This document shows positions 43,086 to 52,385 of a DNA stretch of 64,000 bases, in pieces. The notes under the pieces were generated by a model. That model did no database searches. It had not been told where the DNA came from and saw only the letters and a list, made by a program, of their open reading frames with translations. Position 1 is the first letter of the stretch, and the number at the start of each line of letters is the position of its first letter. The translations under genes and the position numbers were made by a program. Source of the stretch: Novosphingobium sp. Gsoil 351 (GTDB taxonomy: Bacteria; Pseudomonadota; Alphaproteobacteria; Sphingomonadales; Sphingomonadaceae); the NCBI RefSeq assembly GCF_009707465.1, contig NZ_CP046120.1, positions 1,021,501 to 1,085,500 on the forward strand, given 5' to 3'.

Positions 43086-43942
43086 GATGCCGCGCCCCCC
43101 AACTCGGCCAAGGCGGTAACCGAACCCCAGCTGCAGTAAGAATCCGGTGTGGCGGAAAACTGCCGCGGGCGACGCGTTTCAGAGTAGGGCTCGGATTTCG
43201 TCGAATAGGAGAAGTAAATACCGGGCGATGGTCCGCCGAAGGTCAGAAACACCTGACCGCTTGCGGGTTCTCGGCCGGGGCCACGGAAGATTCCTACCTG
43301 ACGGTCGAGAAAAAAGTAGTTCGACTGCATGACCGCGTCGATGCTCTCGACTTCAAACCCGACTACGAGAAAGCTCTCCCGATCACTCGGCACAAACATG
43401 ATCCGGTGATGGGCGTCGTCCCAGCCGAGATAGACGCCCGCGCCCACCCGATCGGTGATCCGCGCGCCCAGAACATTCGTCCACGCAGCCGCCTCGGCCG
43501 TGGGACTGCGGCTGCCAAGCACCACGTGCGATAGCCCGACGACCCCGGCGTCACGGGACGGGAAGTAGCGCCGGCCTTTGTCCTCGGCCCGGACAACCAA
43601 CTCGATACGGTTGCCGCTGAGGTCGCGGCATGCCAGGCCGGCGTAATAACGCCTATCCCGGCAAACCTCTCGCGTGATTTTCTCCACGCTCCACCCGCAG
43701 CTGACAAGCGGCTCCGACACCCCCTCCAACTGCTCGACCGTGCGGAGCGATATTGCGACGGTGGGAGGCCCGATCGTACCCGACGCATCGAGTTCCACGC
43801 TGTAGGCGCGCGAGTCCGATCTGAATCGCGCCCTCTGCTCCAGGCACTCGGCAAGTTCGAGGCCTACGACGTCGAGCATGTCACCGCTCGCCTCGCCAAG
43901 CGATGCAATCGGGATCCGCACAAAACGCAATTGCTCCAGCAT
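43082..43942 (-). CDS. VOC extradiol-like protein lacking the Glu iron ligand
   Basis: 286 residues from ATG 43942; the longer frame to 44065 reads across a likely operator. It is a two-domain VOC protein related to its neighbour. His ligands are present in GLSHVVLG and DAHHRIMFVP, but where the neighbour has FEYS this one reads YFSYS, so the Glu ligand is replaced by Ser. It may be inactive, bind iron weakly, or form a heteromer with the next gene product. First gene of the 14-kb leftward operon. Confidence 0.78.
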   Translation of the reverse strand: MLEQLRFVRIPIASLGEASGDMLDVVGLELAECLEQRARFRSDSRAYSVELDASGTIGPPTVAISLRTVEQLEGVSEPLVSCGWSVEKITREVCRDRRYYAGLACRDLSGNRIELVVRAEDKGRRYFPSRDAGVVGLSHVVLGSRSPTAEAAAWTNVLGARITDRVGAGVYLGWDDAHHRIMFVPSDRESFLVVGFEVESIDAVMQSNYFFLDRQVGIFRGPGREPASGQVFLTFGGPSPGIYFSYSTKSEPYSETRRPRQFSATPDSYCSWGSVTALAELGGAAS

Positions 43943-43960
43943 CCCGCCCCCGACGCATTT

Positions 43961-43980
43961 AACAGTCCGTCTATACTGTT
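43961..43980. promoter_or_regulatory. Inverted repeat AACAGT-N8-ACTGTT upstream of the long operon
   Basis: Perfect six-base arms separated by eight bases, 18 bp upstream of the first operon gene (43942). Position and symmetry suggest an operator for a TetR- or IclR-type regulator. Confidence 0.5.
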
Positions 43981-44215
43981 TCTTTGTGATCTCGTCAAGG
44001 GCTGAGGGATGGTCCTGAAGGCCTGGAAAAAGCGCAGCACTGGTCCCGACAGCGATGTCTGGCACTTACATACATCGAGTGATGGCGAATCGGTCCATCG
44101 CTCGGGTTTGACCTGCCCCACGAAGGGCGTATTCTTCGGGAGCTGCCTCGCCTTGACGGTTCAAGGCGAACGGCGACCGCGAACACCGGTCGTGAGGCAG
44201 CAGGGGAGAATTGGC

Positions 44216-44503
44216 TTGGCCGCCTATTTCATCGCATTGATCACTTCTCACAACGAGGGGTGGGTTGCGGATTATCGAGCCAACGTTCCGCGCCTGGTCT
44301 CTCGTTTTGGAGGTGAGCTCATCTGCAGGTCAACGCAGTTCGAAAGCTTCGAGGGCGAAGACCAGGCCCCGGACTACACTGTGATCATCCGCTTCCCTTC
44401 GCTAGACAAGATCCGGGCGTTCATGGCCTGCTCCGAGTATGCCCCTTTGAAAGACGCGCGGATTGCCGGAGCACAGTCCCGAATTTTTGCCGTGGGTGAC
44501 TAG
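44216..44503 (+). CDS. DUF1330-family small protein
   Basis: 95 residues from TTG 44216, chosen because GGGGAG lies 7 bases upstream and the family normally begins AAYFIA. AAYFIALITSHNEGWVADYR, GGELICRST and PDYTVIIRFPSLDKIRAFM match the dimeric alpha/beta-barrel DUF1330 pattern. The open frame to 44009 has no family support upstream. It is divergent from the operon starting at 43942. Function of the family is unknown, although members often accompany catabolic genes. Confidence 0.7.
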   Translation: MAAYFIALITSHNEGWVADYRANVPRLVSRFGGELICRSTQFESFEGEDQAPDYTVIIRFPSLDKIRAFMACSEYAPLKDARIAGAQSRIFAVGD

Positions 44504-45652
44504 TCCCGTCCGCTGGCTGCAACTGACTTGAATGCCGTGGCACAGGTCGGCGACTGGACGAAGATCCGACCTCTGACATTGCCTACCAAATCCCGAACGA
44601 CGAGTGATCCAATCATTCTTTGGCCGGGTTGTGCTCATATCGAGCTCAGGCACCATGCCTGCCGCCTGAGAGTTCGCAGCGAAGTGGCGGGCACCGTGCG
44701 ACGTAAAGTCGTACTTCGTCGAGGCGATCGCCACCAACCGAGCATCGAGGTCATCTCGAGCGCCTCGCGCATGCGAAAAGTACCGCTACCTTGCTGCGAC
44801 CAAAATCAGTCCTTAGGTTCGCCGATGCCAAGGCCATCGCTTGATTGGAGACATGCTCGGTCACCGGCTGGCGTTCCGCCCCCAAGGGATCGAGAAGGCG
44901 CGGTCCTCCCTAACCCGGCAAGACGCCTGGCAACTCCGATGCGAGGCTGGCGGTGTTGACTAGGCCCGCGTTCATCCCGCAGCCCGCGAAGGGAACACAG
45001 ATGTGCGCGGTGGCGCCACAGATCAGCAGCCGCCAGACGCGAAAGCGATCCGCAACGAGATGCCGACCGGCCGCGCCCGCGAGAAGCCCGACTGGTGAGA
45101 GCTCGACGGCTCGCCCGGAAGCCAGATTCGCGCCAATGATCGCGACCGACGCATTTGCTATCTACCGACTTTCACCCGGCAGCTCTATCGCCGCGAACCG
45201 ACTATAGGTTGCACATTGTATAGCGCGCCGCGCGTCATTCCTCGCTAGAGCGAAAGACGGACCGGCTGTGAAACCGATCGGTCGGGCCACGCCGACGGTT
45301 TGCGCAAGGCTCCGCGTGCGCCGTGCCGAGTTTGATGGGCGAGTGCCCACGGCACCGGCGCGGTTCAGACAAAGCGCGCGAATCTGCGCTGATCGCCCGC
45401 CCGCAAGACAGGCGAGATTGACGCCACGCCCGCGGCTCTCTGGACCTGCCCGCTGGGAGGACAGTGACAAGTAAGCGCGGCAGGCAGATTGTAACGGCCC
45501 CCTGATGGCTCCTCAACGGACTATCCCGGATCCGGGACACCGGGAGCAACCCCTAGGGTCTTCTGTCAGTCCATAGGGGTCGCAACCGAGACGGTGCGGG
45601 AGACAGCCGGGCGCCAGGGCGGCGGGTGCCGTTGGCGAGACTGAAACCGGAG
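44504..45652. other. Gene-poor region
   Basis: Over 1.1 kb without a convincing gene on either strand; open frames here are short and rich in Arg, Ser and Pro, as expected of non-coding GC-rich DNA. A TTGCACATTG at 45209-45218 repeats the ten bases at 62601-62610 in the xylX-bphC spacer. Confidence 0.4.
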
Positions 45653-46474
45653 CTAGGCTCCTTCGGACCAACCGATCGCAATGCTGGCCTGCCGACCTTG
45701 TTCCTTAATTCGATTTATCGTCTTCTCGCTGAAAAATTTATTGTCCTGCGTCCGAGCCAGCGCGCTCATCGTCGCGACCATGCGGTTCTGCGAGTCGATC
45801 ACCGGTACGGAAATGGCGGACAGGCCCTGGACAACCGTGCCAAACGTAGACGCAAATCCGTCTCTTCTGACCTTTTCCGTCTTCGTCTTCAGTTCCTCGT
45901 CGTCGACGTAGACCCCGTTCGCACGCTCCCACGCAAGGTGCTCCTTCGTATGCGCGTCAGGGCAATACGTCAGATAAAGTAGGCCTGTGGAAGATGTTTG
46001 CAGCGGCAGAATCGACCCCACGTGAAACGAAGCGAAGAGTGGAATGCCCCCATCCAGCCAGCGGATGATGGTCGGTCCGTACGTACCCCAGACGCTCATC
46101 AGACCCGTGGTCTTCAGTTCTTTCAAAAGAGCATCGAGCTGCTCGCCGGTGACGCGTATAGGGTCCAACTTTGCCATGGCAGCCAACCCGATGCGGACCG
46201 CCAGGCTACCAAGGGAATATTTTCCGCTGGCCGGATTCTGCTCGACCAGACCACCGTTCACGAATGCCAGCAGATAACGATGCGCTTGGCTTCGCGATAG
46301 GTTGGAACGCTCGGCGACATCGCGCAAGTGCGCCTCCCCGCCATCGCGATCCATTAGAGCAATCAGCACCCGCGTACCGATCTCCACGGACTGAATAGAT
46401 TTACGCTGTGCAGGCCCCCCGTCGGCCGACGCAAGTTTACTTTGAGCGTTCTTGTCAATATTTTCCCGAAACAT
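45653..46474 (-). CDS. IclR-family regulator
   Basis: 273 residues from ATG 46474. The winged helix covers ALMDRDGGEAHLRDVAERSN and SRSQAHRYLLAFVNGGLVEQ (about residues 40-80), followed by the effector domain with GTYGPTIIRWLDGG and VVQGLSAISVPVIDSQNRMVATMS. IclR proteins in aromatic catabolism respond to ring-cleavage intermediates and activate or repress nearby operons. Candidates are the operon at 43942 or the meta-cleavage operon. It stands alone in gene-poor DNA. Confidence 0.9.
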   Translation of the reverse strand: MFRENIDKNAQSKLASADGGPAQRKSIQSVEIGTRVLIALMDRDGGEAHLRDVAERSNLSRSQAHRYLLAFVNGGLVEQNPASGKYSLGSLAVRIGLAAMAKLDPIRVTGEQLDALLKELKTTGLMSVWGTYGPTIIRWLDGGIPLFASFHVGSILPLQTSSTGLLYLTYCPDAHTKEHLAWERANGVYVDDEELKTKTEKVRRDGFASTFGTVVQGLSAISVPVIDSQNRMVATMSALARTQDNKFFSEKTINRIKEQGRQASIAIGWSEGA

Positions 46475-46917
46475 CTCCGCTTCTTTCTACTTGCTGTGAC
46501 GTCCGCTTTGATGGCACCCGTTCTTCGCCGCGAACCCGAGCGTTCTCCAGCTCTAGACCCTAGAGATTCGACGTGCAAGGTCGCGAAGCCGACCCGTTTT
46601 AGAGATCGGTCGCTCAACCGCGGCGAGGGCGTCGCAGGCGATCGTAGAGGCGCGAAAGCCTAGATTCCGGGACTCGAGACCAGCCTCGAGCGTGCGCACT
46701 CATAGGGCAGGATCGACCCTTCGTTGTACTTTCGCGCCGACTACCATTGCCTGAGCAGCCCCGGTACGTGCAAGCCCCCGGGGGCTTGCACGGACGCGTA
46801 ATCGTATTTTCTCGGGGCATCCGAGCCTGTTCAGACGGACGGTGATCGCGGGGTGGCACCCAGAAGCTGGGCTCACGCCTTACGGATTGGTGCGCAGGGG
46901 ATCGCCCCAAGCCTGTA
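46475..46917. other. Intergenic region containing a 26-bp palindrome
   Basis: About 440 bp upstream of the IclR gene without a supported gene. It holds the IclR promoter and the palindrome at 46767-46792. Confidence 0.45.
46767..46792. repeat. Perfect 26-bp palindrome
   Basis: CGTGCAAGCCCCC followed directly by its reverse complement, with no loop. The ends GTGCAA and TTGCAC are the same as the arms of the inverted repeat at 62591-62606. As RNA it would form a strong hairpin 126 bp past the DUF2173-like gene, but no T-run follows, so it may be a terminator, a protein site or a cruciform. Confidence 0.6.
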
Positions 46918-47298
46918 TCAGTTGTCGACCAAGATCATCTTGCGCACCAGGTTTTGGACGTCGACCTGCGTGGAATTGTCGATAAGGGCCGCCACTCGGT
47001 TCAAGCTCGCAACCACCGACGTATGCTGCCCGTGGGCGTAAAAGGCGTCGATCGGATAAACGACCGTCTTGTCGACTGGCGCGCGCTGGTAGCTCAGCTG
47101 ACCGATGCCGTAGATGCTCAATCCTGCCGCTTCAGCGTGGGCCATCATCCGTTCGGCCCGGTCCCTATTCAAGTCGCCGCCGAACTCGACCAGTTCGGGG
47201 GGCGCGATCGATTTCCCAAGATGGGTGGGCCTCCATCGCGCCGCGCCAATAACTCCGGGGACGGCCAGCAAGTCCTTGAAGTCGAATCTTTCAGCCAT
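46918..47298 (-). CDS. DUF2173-like small protein
   Basis: 126 residues from ATG 47298 (MAERFDFKDLLAVPGVIGAA). The pattern of an opening helix with PGVIGA, then LVEFGGDLNRDRAERMMAHAEAA and a C-terminal VVASLNRVAALIDNS resembles DUF2173/roadblock-like small proteins. Function unknown. It is 297 bp from the aldehyde dehydrogenase gene and in the same direction, so it may be a distal part of the meta-cleavage operon. Identification is tentative. Confidence 0.55.
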   Translation of the reverse strand: MAERFDFKDLLAVPGVIGAARWRPTHLGKSIAPPELVEFGGDLNRDRAERMMAHAEAAGLSIYGIGQLSYQRAPVDKTVVYPIDAFYAHGQHTSVVASLNRVAALIDNSTQVDVQNLVRKMILVDN

Positions 47299-47595
47299 CG
47301 GTTGCCGTCCTTGGTTTGGCGAGGTTGCCGAACTCAACTTTTGTCATTCGAAGCGGCCTGGCGGGAATCTGCGGAAGACGCGCTGTAGCCCGGAGACACG
47401 AGAGTTGCATGGCCGGCGAACGCACCGGCTGGGAAGGCGAATCGTCATGGACGAGCCCGCCAGCAGCGACGCTACGGTGACGCATCGGGCAGCCGTCACC
47501 GATTCCGACGGCGCGCCCGATAAGCAAGGCTGCTCTTTCCGCGAGAATTGCGGAAGACCAGCGTCTGCTCCGGCCGATGATCCGCTCCATCGGCC
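47299..47595. other. Spacer after the aldehyde dehydrogenase gene
   Basis: Just under 300 bp with no supported gene. No clear terminator with a T-run was found. Confidence 0.35.
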
Positions 47596-49101
47596 CTACT
47601 GGTCGAACATCCCGGTGCGGCCATCCTGCAGGTTGACCACCACCGACTTGGTCTGGGTGTAGTGGCTCAGCACTTCATGGCTGAATTCACGCCCAAACCC
47701 GCTTTGTTTGTAACCGCCCAGCGGCATGTTGGCCTTGAGGTTGTAGTAGCGGTTGATCCACACCGTGCCTGTTTCGAGCTTGCGGGCGATGCGGTGCGCG
47801 CGCGCGATGTCACGGGTCCACACGCCACCGGCAAGTCCGAAGGTCGAGTCGTTGGCCTGCTTCATCATCGCCTCCTCGTCGCTCCAGCTGATAACGCTGG
47901 TGACGGGGCCGAAAATCTCCTCACGGGCGATACGCATCGAATTCTTCACGTTGGTGAAGACGGTCGGCTGAACGAAATGCCCATCGGCCAGATTGGGGTC
48001 GGCGCTGCGGCTACCACCGGTCAGCACGGTAGCCCCTTCTTCAGCAGCAAGCTGGAGATAGCCCTGAACCTTGTCCATCTGCATCTGCGAGGCCTGGGCA
48101 CCAAGCTGAGTCGCAAAATCCAGCGGATCGCCCTGGCGGATGCCTTCGAGCGCTACCTTGAACTTGGCAAGAAATTCCTCCTGGATCGTTTCATGCAGGA
48201 ACAGGCGCGAGCCGGCGAGGCATACTTCACCCTTGTTGAGCACCGTCGACATGGTGGCTGCTTCAACCGCCGAATCGATATCGGCATCAGCACACACGAT
48301 GTGCGCGGACTTGCCGCCGAGTTCCAGCGTCTGCGGAATGATGTTCGACGAGGCATACTGGATGATCCGGCGTGCCGTCGCAACCGAACCGGTGAAGGCG
48401 ACTTTTCGGACATCCTCGTGTGTCACCAGGGCCTCGCCGACATCCGCACCATAGCCGGTCACGACGTTGATGACGCCCGGCGGCAGCAGGTCGGCCATTT
48501 CGACGAAGAACTCGATCACGGACAGGCAGACGGTTTCGGCCGGCTTGAGCACCACGGTGTTGCCCGAAGCCAGCGCTGGCGCGATCTTGCAGGCCATCAT
48601 CAGGATCGGAACATTCCACGGAATGATCTGGGCACAAACCCCCAGAGGCTCGCGATGGACAATGCCGATCGCATCTGGATAGTCCAGCGTCTGGCCGTGG
48701 AGACCATAGGCCGCTCCGGCAAAGAGTTCGAACTGGCCAATCGCTTGGGGCATGTCGAAAAACATCGATTCGCGGATCGGCTTGCCATTGTTCAGCGTTT
48801 CGAGCGTGGCATAGTGCTTGTGGCGCGCCTTAAGGCGCCGGGCAATATCGATCAGGATTTCCTGACGCTCGGCGGGCGAACTTTCCGACCAGGCCGGGAA
48901 GGCGGCCTTGGCCGCGGCGACCGCGCGTTTGATGTCCTTGGCATTGCCGGCCTGAATCTTGGTAAGAACCGCACCGGTTGCCGGATTGATCAGGTCGATC
49001 GTCTTCCCGCTATCGCCGGAAACCCATTCTCCGCCAATGAAATGGCCGTACTCAGACTTGATCCCGTAGTCGCTTTCGAAATTCACCAATTGCGTAGCCA
49101 T
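47596..49101 (-). CDS. NAD-dependent aldehyde dehydrogenase
   Basis: 501 residues from ATG 49101. Motifs: IIPWNVPILMMACKIAPALASGN (about 162), LELGGKSAHIV (Glu, about 263), NKGEVCLAGSR (catalytic Cys, about 297), REEIFGPVTSVISW (about 395). It resembles broad-range aldehyde dehydrogenases more than XylG. It is the last clear gene of the meta-cleavage operon, 19 bp after the ferredoxin gene. It may oxidise aldehydes made by the upper pathway, or acetaldehyde that escapes the aldolase-dehydrogenase complex. Confidence 0.9.
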   Translation of the reverse strand: MATQLVNFESDYGIKSEYGHFIGGEWVSGDSGKTIDLINPATGAVLTKIQAGNAKDIKRAVAAAKAAFPAWSESSPAERQEILIDIARRLKARHKHYATLETLNNGKPIRESMFFDMPQAIGQFELFAGAAYGLHGQTLDYPDAIGIVHREPLGVCAQIIPWNVPILMMACKIAPALASGNTVVLKPAETVCLSVIEFFVEMADLLPPGVINVVTGYGADVGEALVTHEDVRKVAFTGSVATARRIIQYASSNIIPQTLELGGKSAHIVCADADIDSAVEAATMSTVLNKGEVCLAGSRLFLHETIQEEFLAKFKVALEGIRQGDPLDFATQLGAQASQMQMDKVQGYLQLAAEEGATVLTGGSRSADPNLADGHFVQPTVFTNVKNSMRIAREEIFGPVTSVISWSDEEAMMKQANDSTFGLAGGVWTRDIARAHRIARKLETGTVWINRYYNLKANMPLGGYKQSGFGREFSHEVLSHYTQTKSVVVNLQDGRTGMFDQ

Positions 49102-49120
49102 TCCTATTCGCCCTTTGATT

Positions 49121-49399
49121 CTATGTAACTTCGATCAAAAGATCATCCGCCGGGTACAGGCGGCACGCCAGCGCAAAGCCCGCTGCCCGATCGGCGTCCG
49201 AAACCTTTTCCGCGCTCATCTTGCCGGTCCTGTAATCGCCATCGACGACCCTGATCCGGCAAATCCCGCAGCCGCCACCCCTGCAACCGACCCCGATATC
49301 ATCAGCCCCGCAGCGTTCCATCGCTAGCAGAACCCGTTCGTCTTCGCCGCAATCAAACTCCGCGCCATCGACAATCCGGATCCGGTGCAGCGCAGCCAT
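49121..49399 (-). CDS. xylT: XylT-like plant-type [2Fe-2S] ferredoxin
   Basis: 92 residues from ATG 49399. The cluster ligands are in GCRGGGCGICR and a later LACRLYP, the CX4CX2C...C layout of chloroplast-type ferredoxins. XylT relatives keep catechol 2,3-dioxygenase active by re-reducing its oxidised iron, and the presence of xylE in the same operon fits this. Four bases separate it from the tautomerase gene upstream. A role as electron donor to the Rieske oxygenases is possible but less likely. Confidence 0.88.
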   Translation of the reverse strand: MAALHRIRIVDGAEFDCGEDERVLLAMERCGADDIGVGCRGGGCGICRIRVVDGDYRTGKMSAEKVSDADRAAGFALACRLYPADDLLIEVT

Positions 49400-49402
49400 C
49401 GT

Positions 49403-49615
49403 TCAACCCTTGGTGCCGACTTCGGCGGCCGCCTTCGCCGCAAACGATCGCCCGCCCACCGCGAAATGGCCTGCAGGCATTTCGCGCAAGATGATCCGTA
49501 CCGATTCGCGCGGCGCACCTATCGAGTTGAACGCCGCGTCGGTCAGCGCCTCGATCAGCCGCTCCTTGTCATCGGCCGACCGGCCCTCAAGCATATTGAC
49601 CTCAATGATCGGCAT
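49403..49615 (-). CDS. xylH: 4-oxalocrotonate tautomerase
   Basis: 70 residues beginning Met-Pro, so Pro1 is available as catalytic base after Met removal. PIIEVNMLEGR gives Arg11, VRIILREMP gives Arg39, and GHFAVGG gives Phe50, the known active-site residues of the family. It converts 2-hydroxymuconate (made by XylG) to 2-oxo-3-hexenedioate for XylI. It abuts the XylI-like gene directly. Confidence 0.92.
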   Translation of the reverse strand: MPIIEVNMLEGRSADDKERLIEALTDAAFNSIGAPRESVRIILREMPAGHFAVGGRSFAAKAAAEVGTKG

Positions 49616-50386
49616 CTACGCCTCCACCTGGAACATGACGGCACCAAGCCCTTGGATAGTCGTGCGAACGGTCTGCCCGCGCGCAAGGTTCGGCGCTGCG
49701 GTGATCCCGCCTGCCATGACGATATCACCTGCGTTGATCTGCTCTCCCGCTTCGGCGACCAGCCGCACCGCGGCGACCAGCGAACGGAGCGGATGGCCGA
49801 GGATCGCCGCGGTCGAACCGACCTCGGTCACCTGGCCGTTGATTTCCAGGATCACCCCGAGATTGGAGAAATCCTTGGAGGGATCGTTCCACGATCCGAT
49901 CACGAGACCGGATGACGAGGTGTTGTCGGCGATCACATCGGACAGCGCGAACTTGAAGTTCTCGTACCGACTGTCGATGATCTCCATGGCCGGGGCGATC
50001 GCCTCGACCGCCGCCAGTGCCTCGGCTGCCGTGACCTTCCCGCAGAGCGATGCCTTCATCAGGAACGCGACTTCCGGCTCGACCCGGGGATGGACGAAGC
50101 GCGCGCGCGATATTGCCGAGCCTTCCTCGATCAGCATCGCATCGGTCAGGCGGCCCCAGGCTACCTCGTCGACTCCGACTTGCAGCATCTTGGCCCGGCT
50201 GGTCAGTCCCATCTTGACGCCAATCCGGCGTTCGCCGCGCGCGAGGCGGCGATCGACCGACAGCTTCTGAACCCGGTAGGCATCGGCCACGCTCAAATCG
50301 GGATCGCCGTGGGTCAGCTGGGGGATCGCGCGGGCGTTGAGCGCTGCACCGTCCAGGGTTTCCGCGTATTGCTCAAGCTTGTCCAT
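49616..50386 (-). CDS. xylI: 4-oxalocrotonate decarboxylase
   Basis: 256 residues from ATG 50386 (MDKLEQYAETLDG); the frame to 50437 is less likely as it overlaps the aldolase gene end. GVKMGLTSRAKMLQVGVDE, HPRVEPEVAFLM and especially EIIDSRYENFKFALSDVIADNTSSS and GHPLRSLVAAV distinguish it as XylI, not the related hydratase. It decarboxylates 2-oxo-3-hexenedioate to 2-hydroxypenta-2,4-dienoate and normally complexes with the hydratase XylJ (here 52386-53198). Confidence 0.92.
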   Translation of the reverse strand: MDKLEQYAETLDGAALNARAIPQLTHGDPDLSVADAYRVQKLSVDRRLARGERRIGVKMGLTSRAKMLQVGVDEVAWGRLTDAMLIEEGSAISRARFVHPRVEPEVAFLMKASLCGKVTAAEALAAVEAIAPAMEIIDSRYENFKFALSDVIADNTSSSGLVIGSWNDPSKDFSNLGVILEINGQVTEVGSTAAILGHPLRSLVAAVRLVAEAGEQINAGDIVMAGGITAAPNLARGQTVRTTIQGLGAVMFQVEA

Positions 50387-50396
50387 GGCCCTTGTC

Positions 50397-51428
50397 CTAA
50401 GCTGCGCGCTTGGAAACGAGGTCAAGTGCGACATCAACGATCATGTCTTCCTGACCGCCAACCATCCGCCGCTTGCCCAGTTCGATCAGGATTTCGCGGG
50501 TATCGAGGCCGTATTGCTCCGCCGCTCTTTCGGCGTGGCGCAGGAAGCTGGAATACACTCCGGCATAGCCAAGGCTCAGCGTCTCGCGATCGACCCGCAC
50601 CGGGCGGTCCTGCAGCGGACGGACAATGTCCTCCGCAGAGTCCATCAACGCCATCACATCGCAGCCGTGGTTCCAACCCTTGCGATCAGCTGCCGCGATG
50701 AATACCTCGAGCGGGGCGTTGCCGGCCCCTGCCCCCATACCGGCGAGACTGGCATCGATCCGCACCGCCCCTTCCTGGGCGGCGACGATCGAATTGGCGA
50801 CCCCGAGCGAGAGGTTGTGGTGGGCATGAATGCCTCGCTGGGTTGCCGGCTTGAGCACCCGGTCATAGGCGCGCAGGCGATCGCGCACCCCGTCCATGTC
50901 GAGCGCGCCGCCACTGTCGGTCACATAGACGCAGAGCGCGCCATAGCTTTCCATCAGCAACGCCTGCTGCGCGAGGGCCTCGGCGTCGATCATATGGCTC
51001 ATCATCAGGAAGCCCGAGACGTCCATGCCGAGATCGCGGGCGATGCCAATGTGCTGCTTGGCGACATCGGCCTCGGTGCAATGGGTGGCGACTCGCACCG
51101 AACGCACCCCCAGCGAATAGGCCCGCCGCAGTTCTTCGACAGTACCGATCCCGGGCACCAGCAGCGTGGTCAGCACCGCGTTTTTGATGACATCGGCGGC
51201 GGCCTCGATCCATTCCCAGTCGGTATGGGCGCCGAACCCGTAGTTGAACGAGGTGCCATTGAGGCCGTCGCCATGCGAAACCTCGATCGCATCGACGCCA
51301 GCGTCGTCAAGCGCCTTCGCGATCGTGCGGACGCTGTCGGTGCCGTACATGTGCAGGATGGCATGCATCCCGTCACGCAGGGTGACGTCTTGGATATACA
51401 GCTTGCCGCTTTCGGGATTGAAAGTCAT
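50397..51428 (-). CDS. xylK: 4-hydroxy-2-oxovalerate aldolase
   Basis: 343 residues from ATG 51428, overlapping the acylating dehydrogenase stop by [15 protein letters not shown] holds the metal-binding Asp and catalytic Arg, and [11 protein letters not shown] the metal His pair. [12 protein letters not shown] is typical of BphI/DmpG/XylK. It splits 4-hydroxy-2-oxovalerate to pyruvate and acetaldehyde, which is channelled to the dehydrogenase encoded by the preceding gene. Confidence 0.95.
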   Translation of the reverse strand: MTFNPESGKLYIQDVTLRDGMHAILHMYGTDSVRTIAKALDDAGVDAIEVSHGDGLNGTSFNYGFGAHTDWEWIEAAADVIKNAVLTTLLVPGIGTVEELRRAYSLGVRSVRVATHCTEADVAKQHIGIARDLGMDVSGFLMMSHMIDAEALAQQALLMESYGALCVYVTDSGGALDMDGVRDRLRAYDRVLKPATQRGIHAHHNLSLGVANSIVAAQEGAVRIDASLAGMGAGAGNAPLEVFIAAADRKGWNHGCDVMALMDSAEDIVRPLQDRPVRVDRETLSLGYAGVYSSFLRHAERAAEQYGLDTREILIELGKRRMVGGQEDMIVDVALDLVSKRAA

Positions 51429-52363
51429 GCTGCCGCCTTCTCGATATGCTGTTGGGCGAGACGTTCGCCAGCCGCCTTGGCGGCGGCGGTCATGATGTCC
51501 AGGTTTCCGGAATACCTGGGCAGATAGTCTCCCGCGCCCTCGACCTCGAGGAACACGCTGGTCTTGAGCCCCTCGAACTCGCCGTAGCCCGGAATTTTCA
51601 AGGGCCGGTTCGAGCCGAAGCGCTCGAACTGCACCTCCTGCTTGAGGCGATAGCCAGGCACGTAGGACTGGACGGTCTGCACCATCTCCTGGATCGACGC
51701 ACGGATCTTGTCCTCGTCGACCTGGTCGGTCAGCGTGAAGATTGTGTCGCGCATGATCATCGGCGGTTCGGCCGGATTGAGGATGATGATCGCGCGTCCG
51801 CGGCCCGCGCCGCCGACAATCTCGATCGCCTTGGCGGTGGTCCGGGTGAACTCGTCGATGTTGGCGCGGGTGCCGGGTCCGGCCGAGCGCGAGGACACCG
51901 ACGCGACGATTTCGGCATAGTGGACCGAAGTCACGCGCGAGACCGCAGCGACGATTGGGATCGTCGCCTGTCCGCCGCAGGTGACCATGTTGACATTGCG
52001 AATGCCGCTTTCGAGCGCGCCGCCCACCGGCGGCACGAAGAACGGACCGATCGCCGCCGGGGTCAGATCGACCACAAGCTTGCCGTCTTGCTGCAGTGCG
52101 GCGTCGTGTCCCTTGTGGGCATAGGCCGAGGTCGCGTCGAAGACGATGCCGATTTCGGGATAGACCGGCAGCTTGCGCAGCCCTTCCATCCCTTCGTGGG
52201 TCGTCGTCACCCCTCGCTCGCGAGCAATCGCCAGCCCTTCCGAAGCCGGGTCGATTCCGACGACCGCGGCCAGTTCGAGCACTTCCGAACCCTTGAGCAG
52301 CTTGATCATCAGGTCGGTGCCGATGTTGCCGGAGCCGATGATTGCGCACTTCATCTTGGACAT
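51425..52363 (-). CDS. xylQ: Acetaldehyde dehydrogenase (acylating)
   Basis: 312 residues from ATG 52363 ([10 protein letters not shown]). The NAD motif [14 protein letters not shown] is at the start, the catalytic Cys in [12 protein letters not shown] (about 131) and [19 protein letters not shown] follows. It converts acetaldehyde plus CoA to acetyl-CoA in complex with the aldolase. A later ATG at 52354 is possible but shortens the first strand. Confidence 0.95.
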   Translation of the reverse strand: MSKMKCAIIGSGNIGTDLMIKLLKGSEVLELAAVVGIDPASEGLAIARERGVTTTHEGMEGLRKLPVYPEIGIVFDATSAYAHKGHDAALQQDGKLVVDLTPAAIGPFFVPPVGGALESGIRNVNMVTCGGQATIPIVAAVSRVTSVHYAEIVASVSSRSAGPGTRANIDEFTRTTAKAIEIVGGAGRGRAIIILNPAEPPMIMRDTIFTLTDQVDEDKIRASIQEMVQTVQSYVPGYRLKQEVQFERFGSNRPLKIPGYGEFEGLKTSVFLEVEGAGDYLPRYSGNLDIMTAAAKAAGERLAQQHIEKAAA

Positions 52364-52385
52364 TATTTGTCTTTCCGTCCCGTCG

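Noticed and set aside
44528..44959. 143-residue plus-strand frame in the gene-poor region
   Set aside because: No family resemblance, no ribosome site of note and composition like non-coding DNA.
47662..49128. 488-residue plus-strand frame
   Set aside because: Mirrors the aldehyde dehydrogenase gene; all family motifs are on the minus strand.
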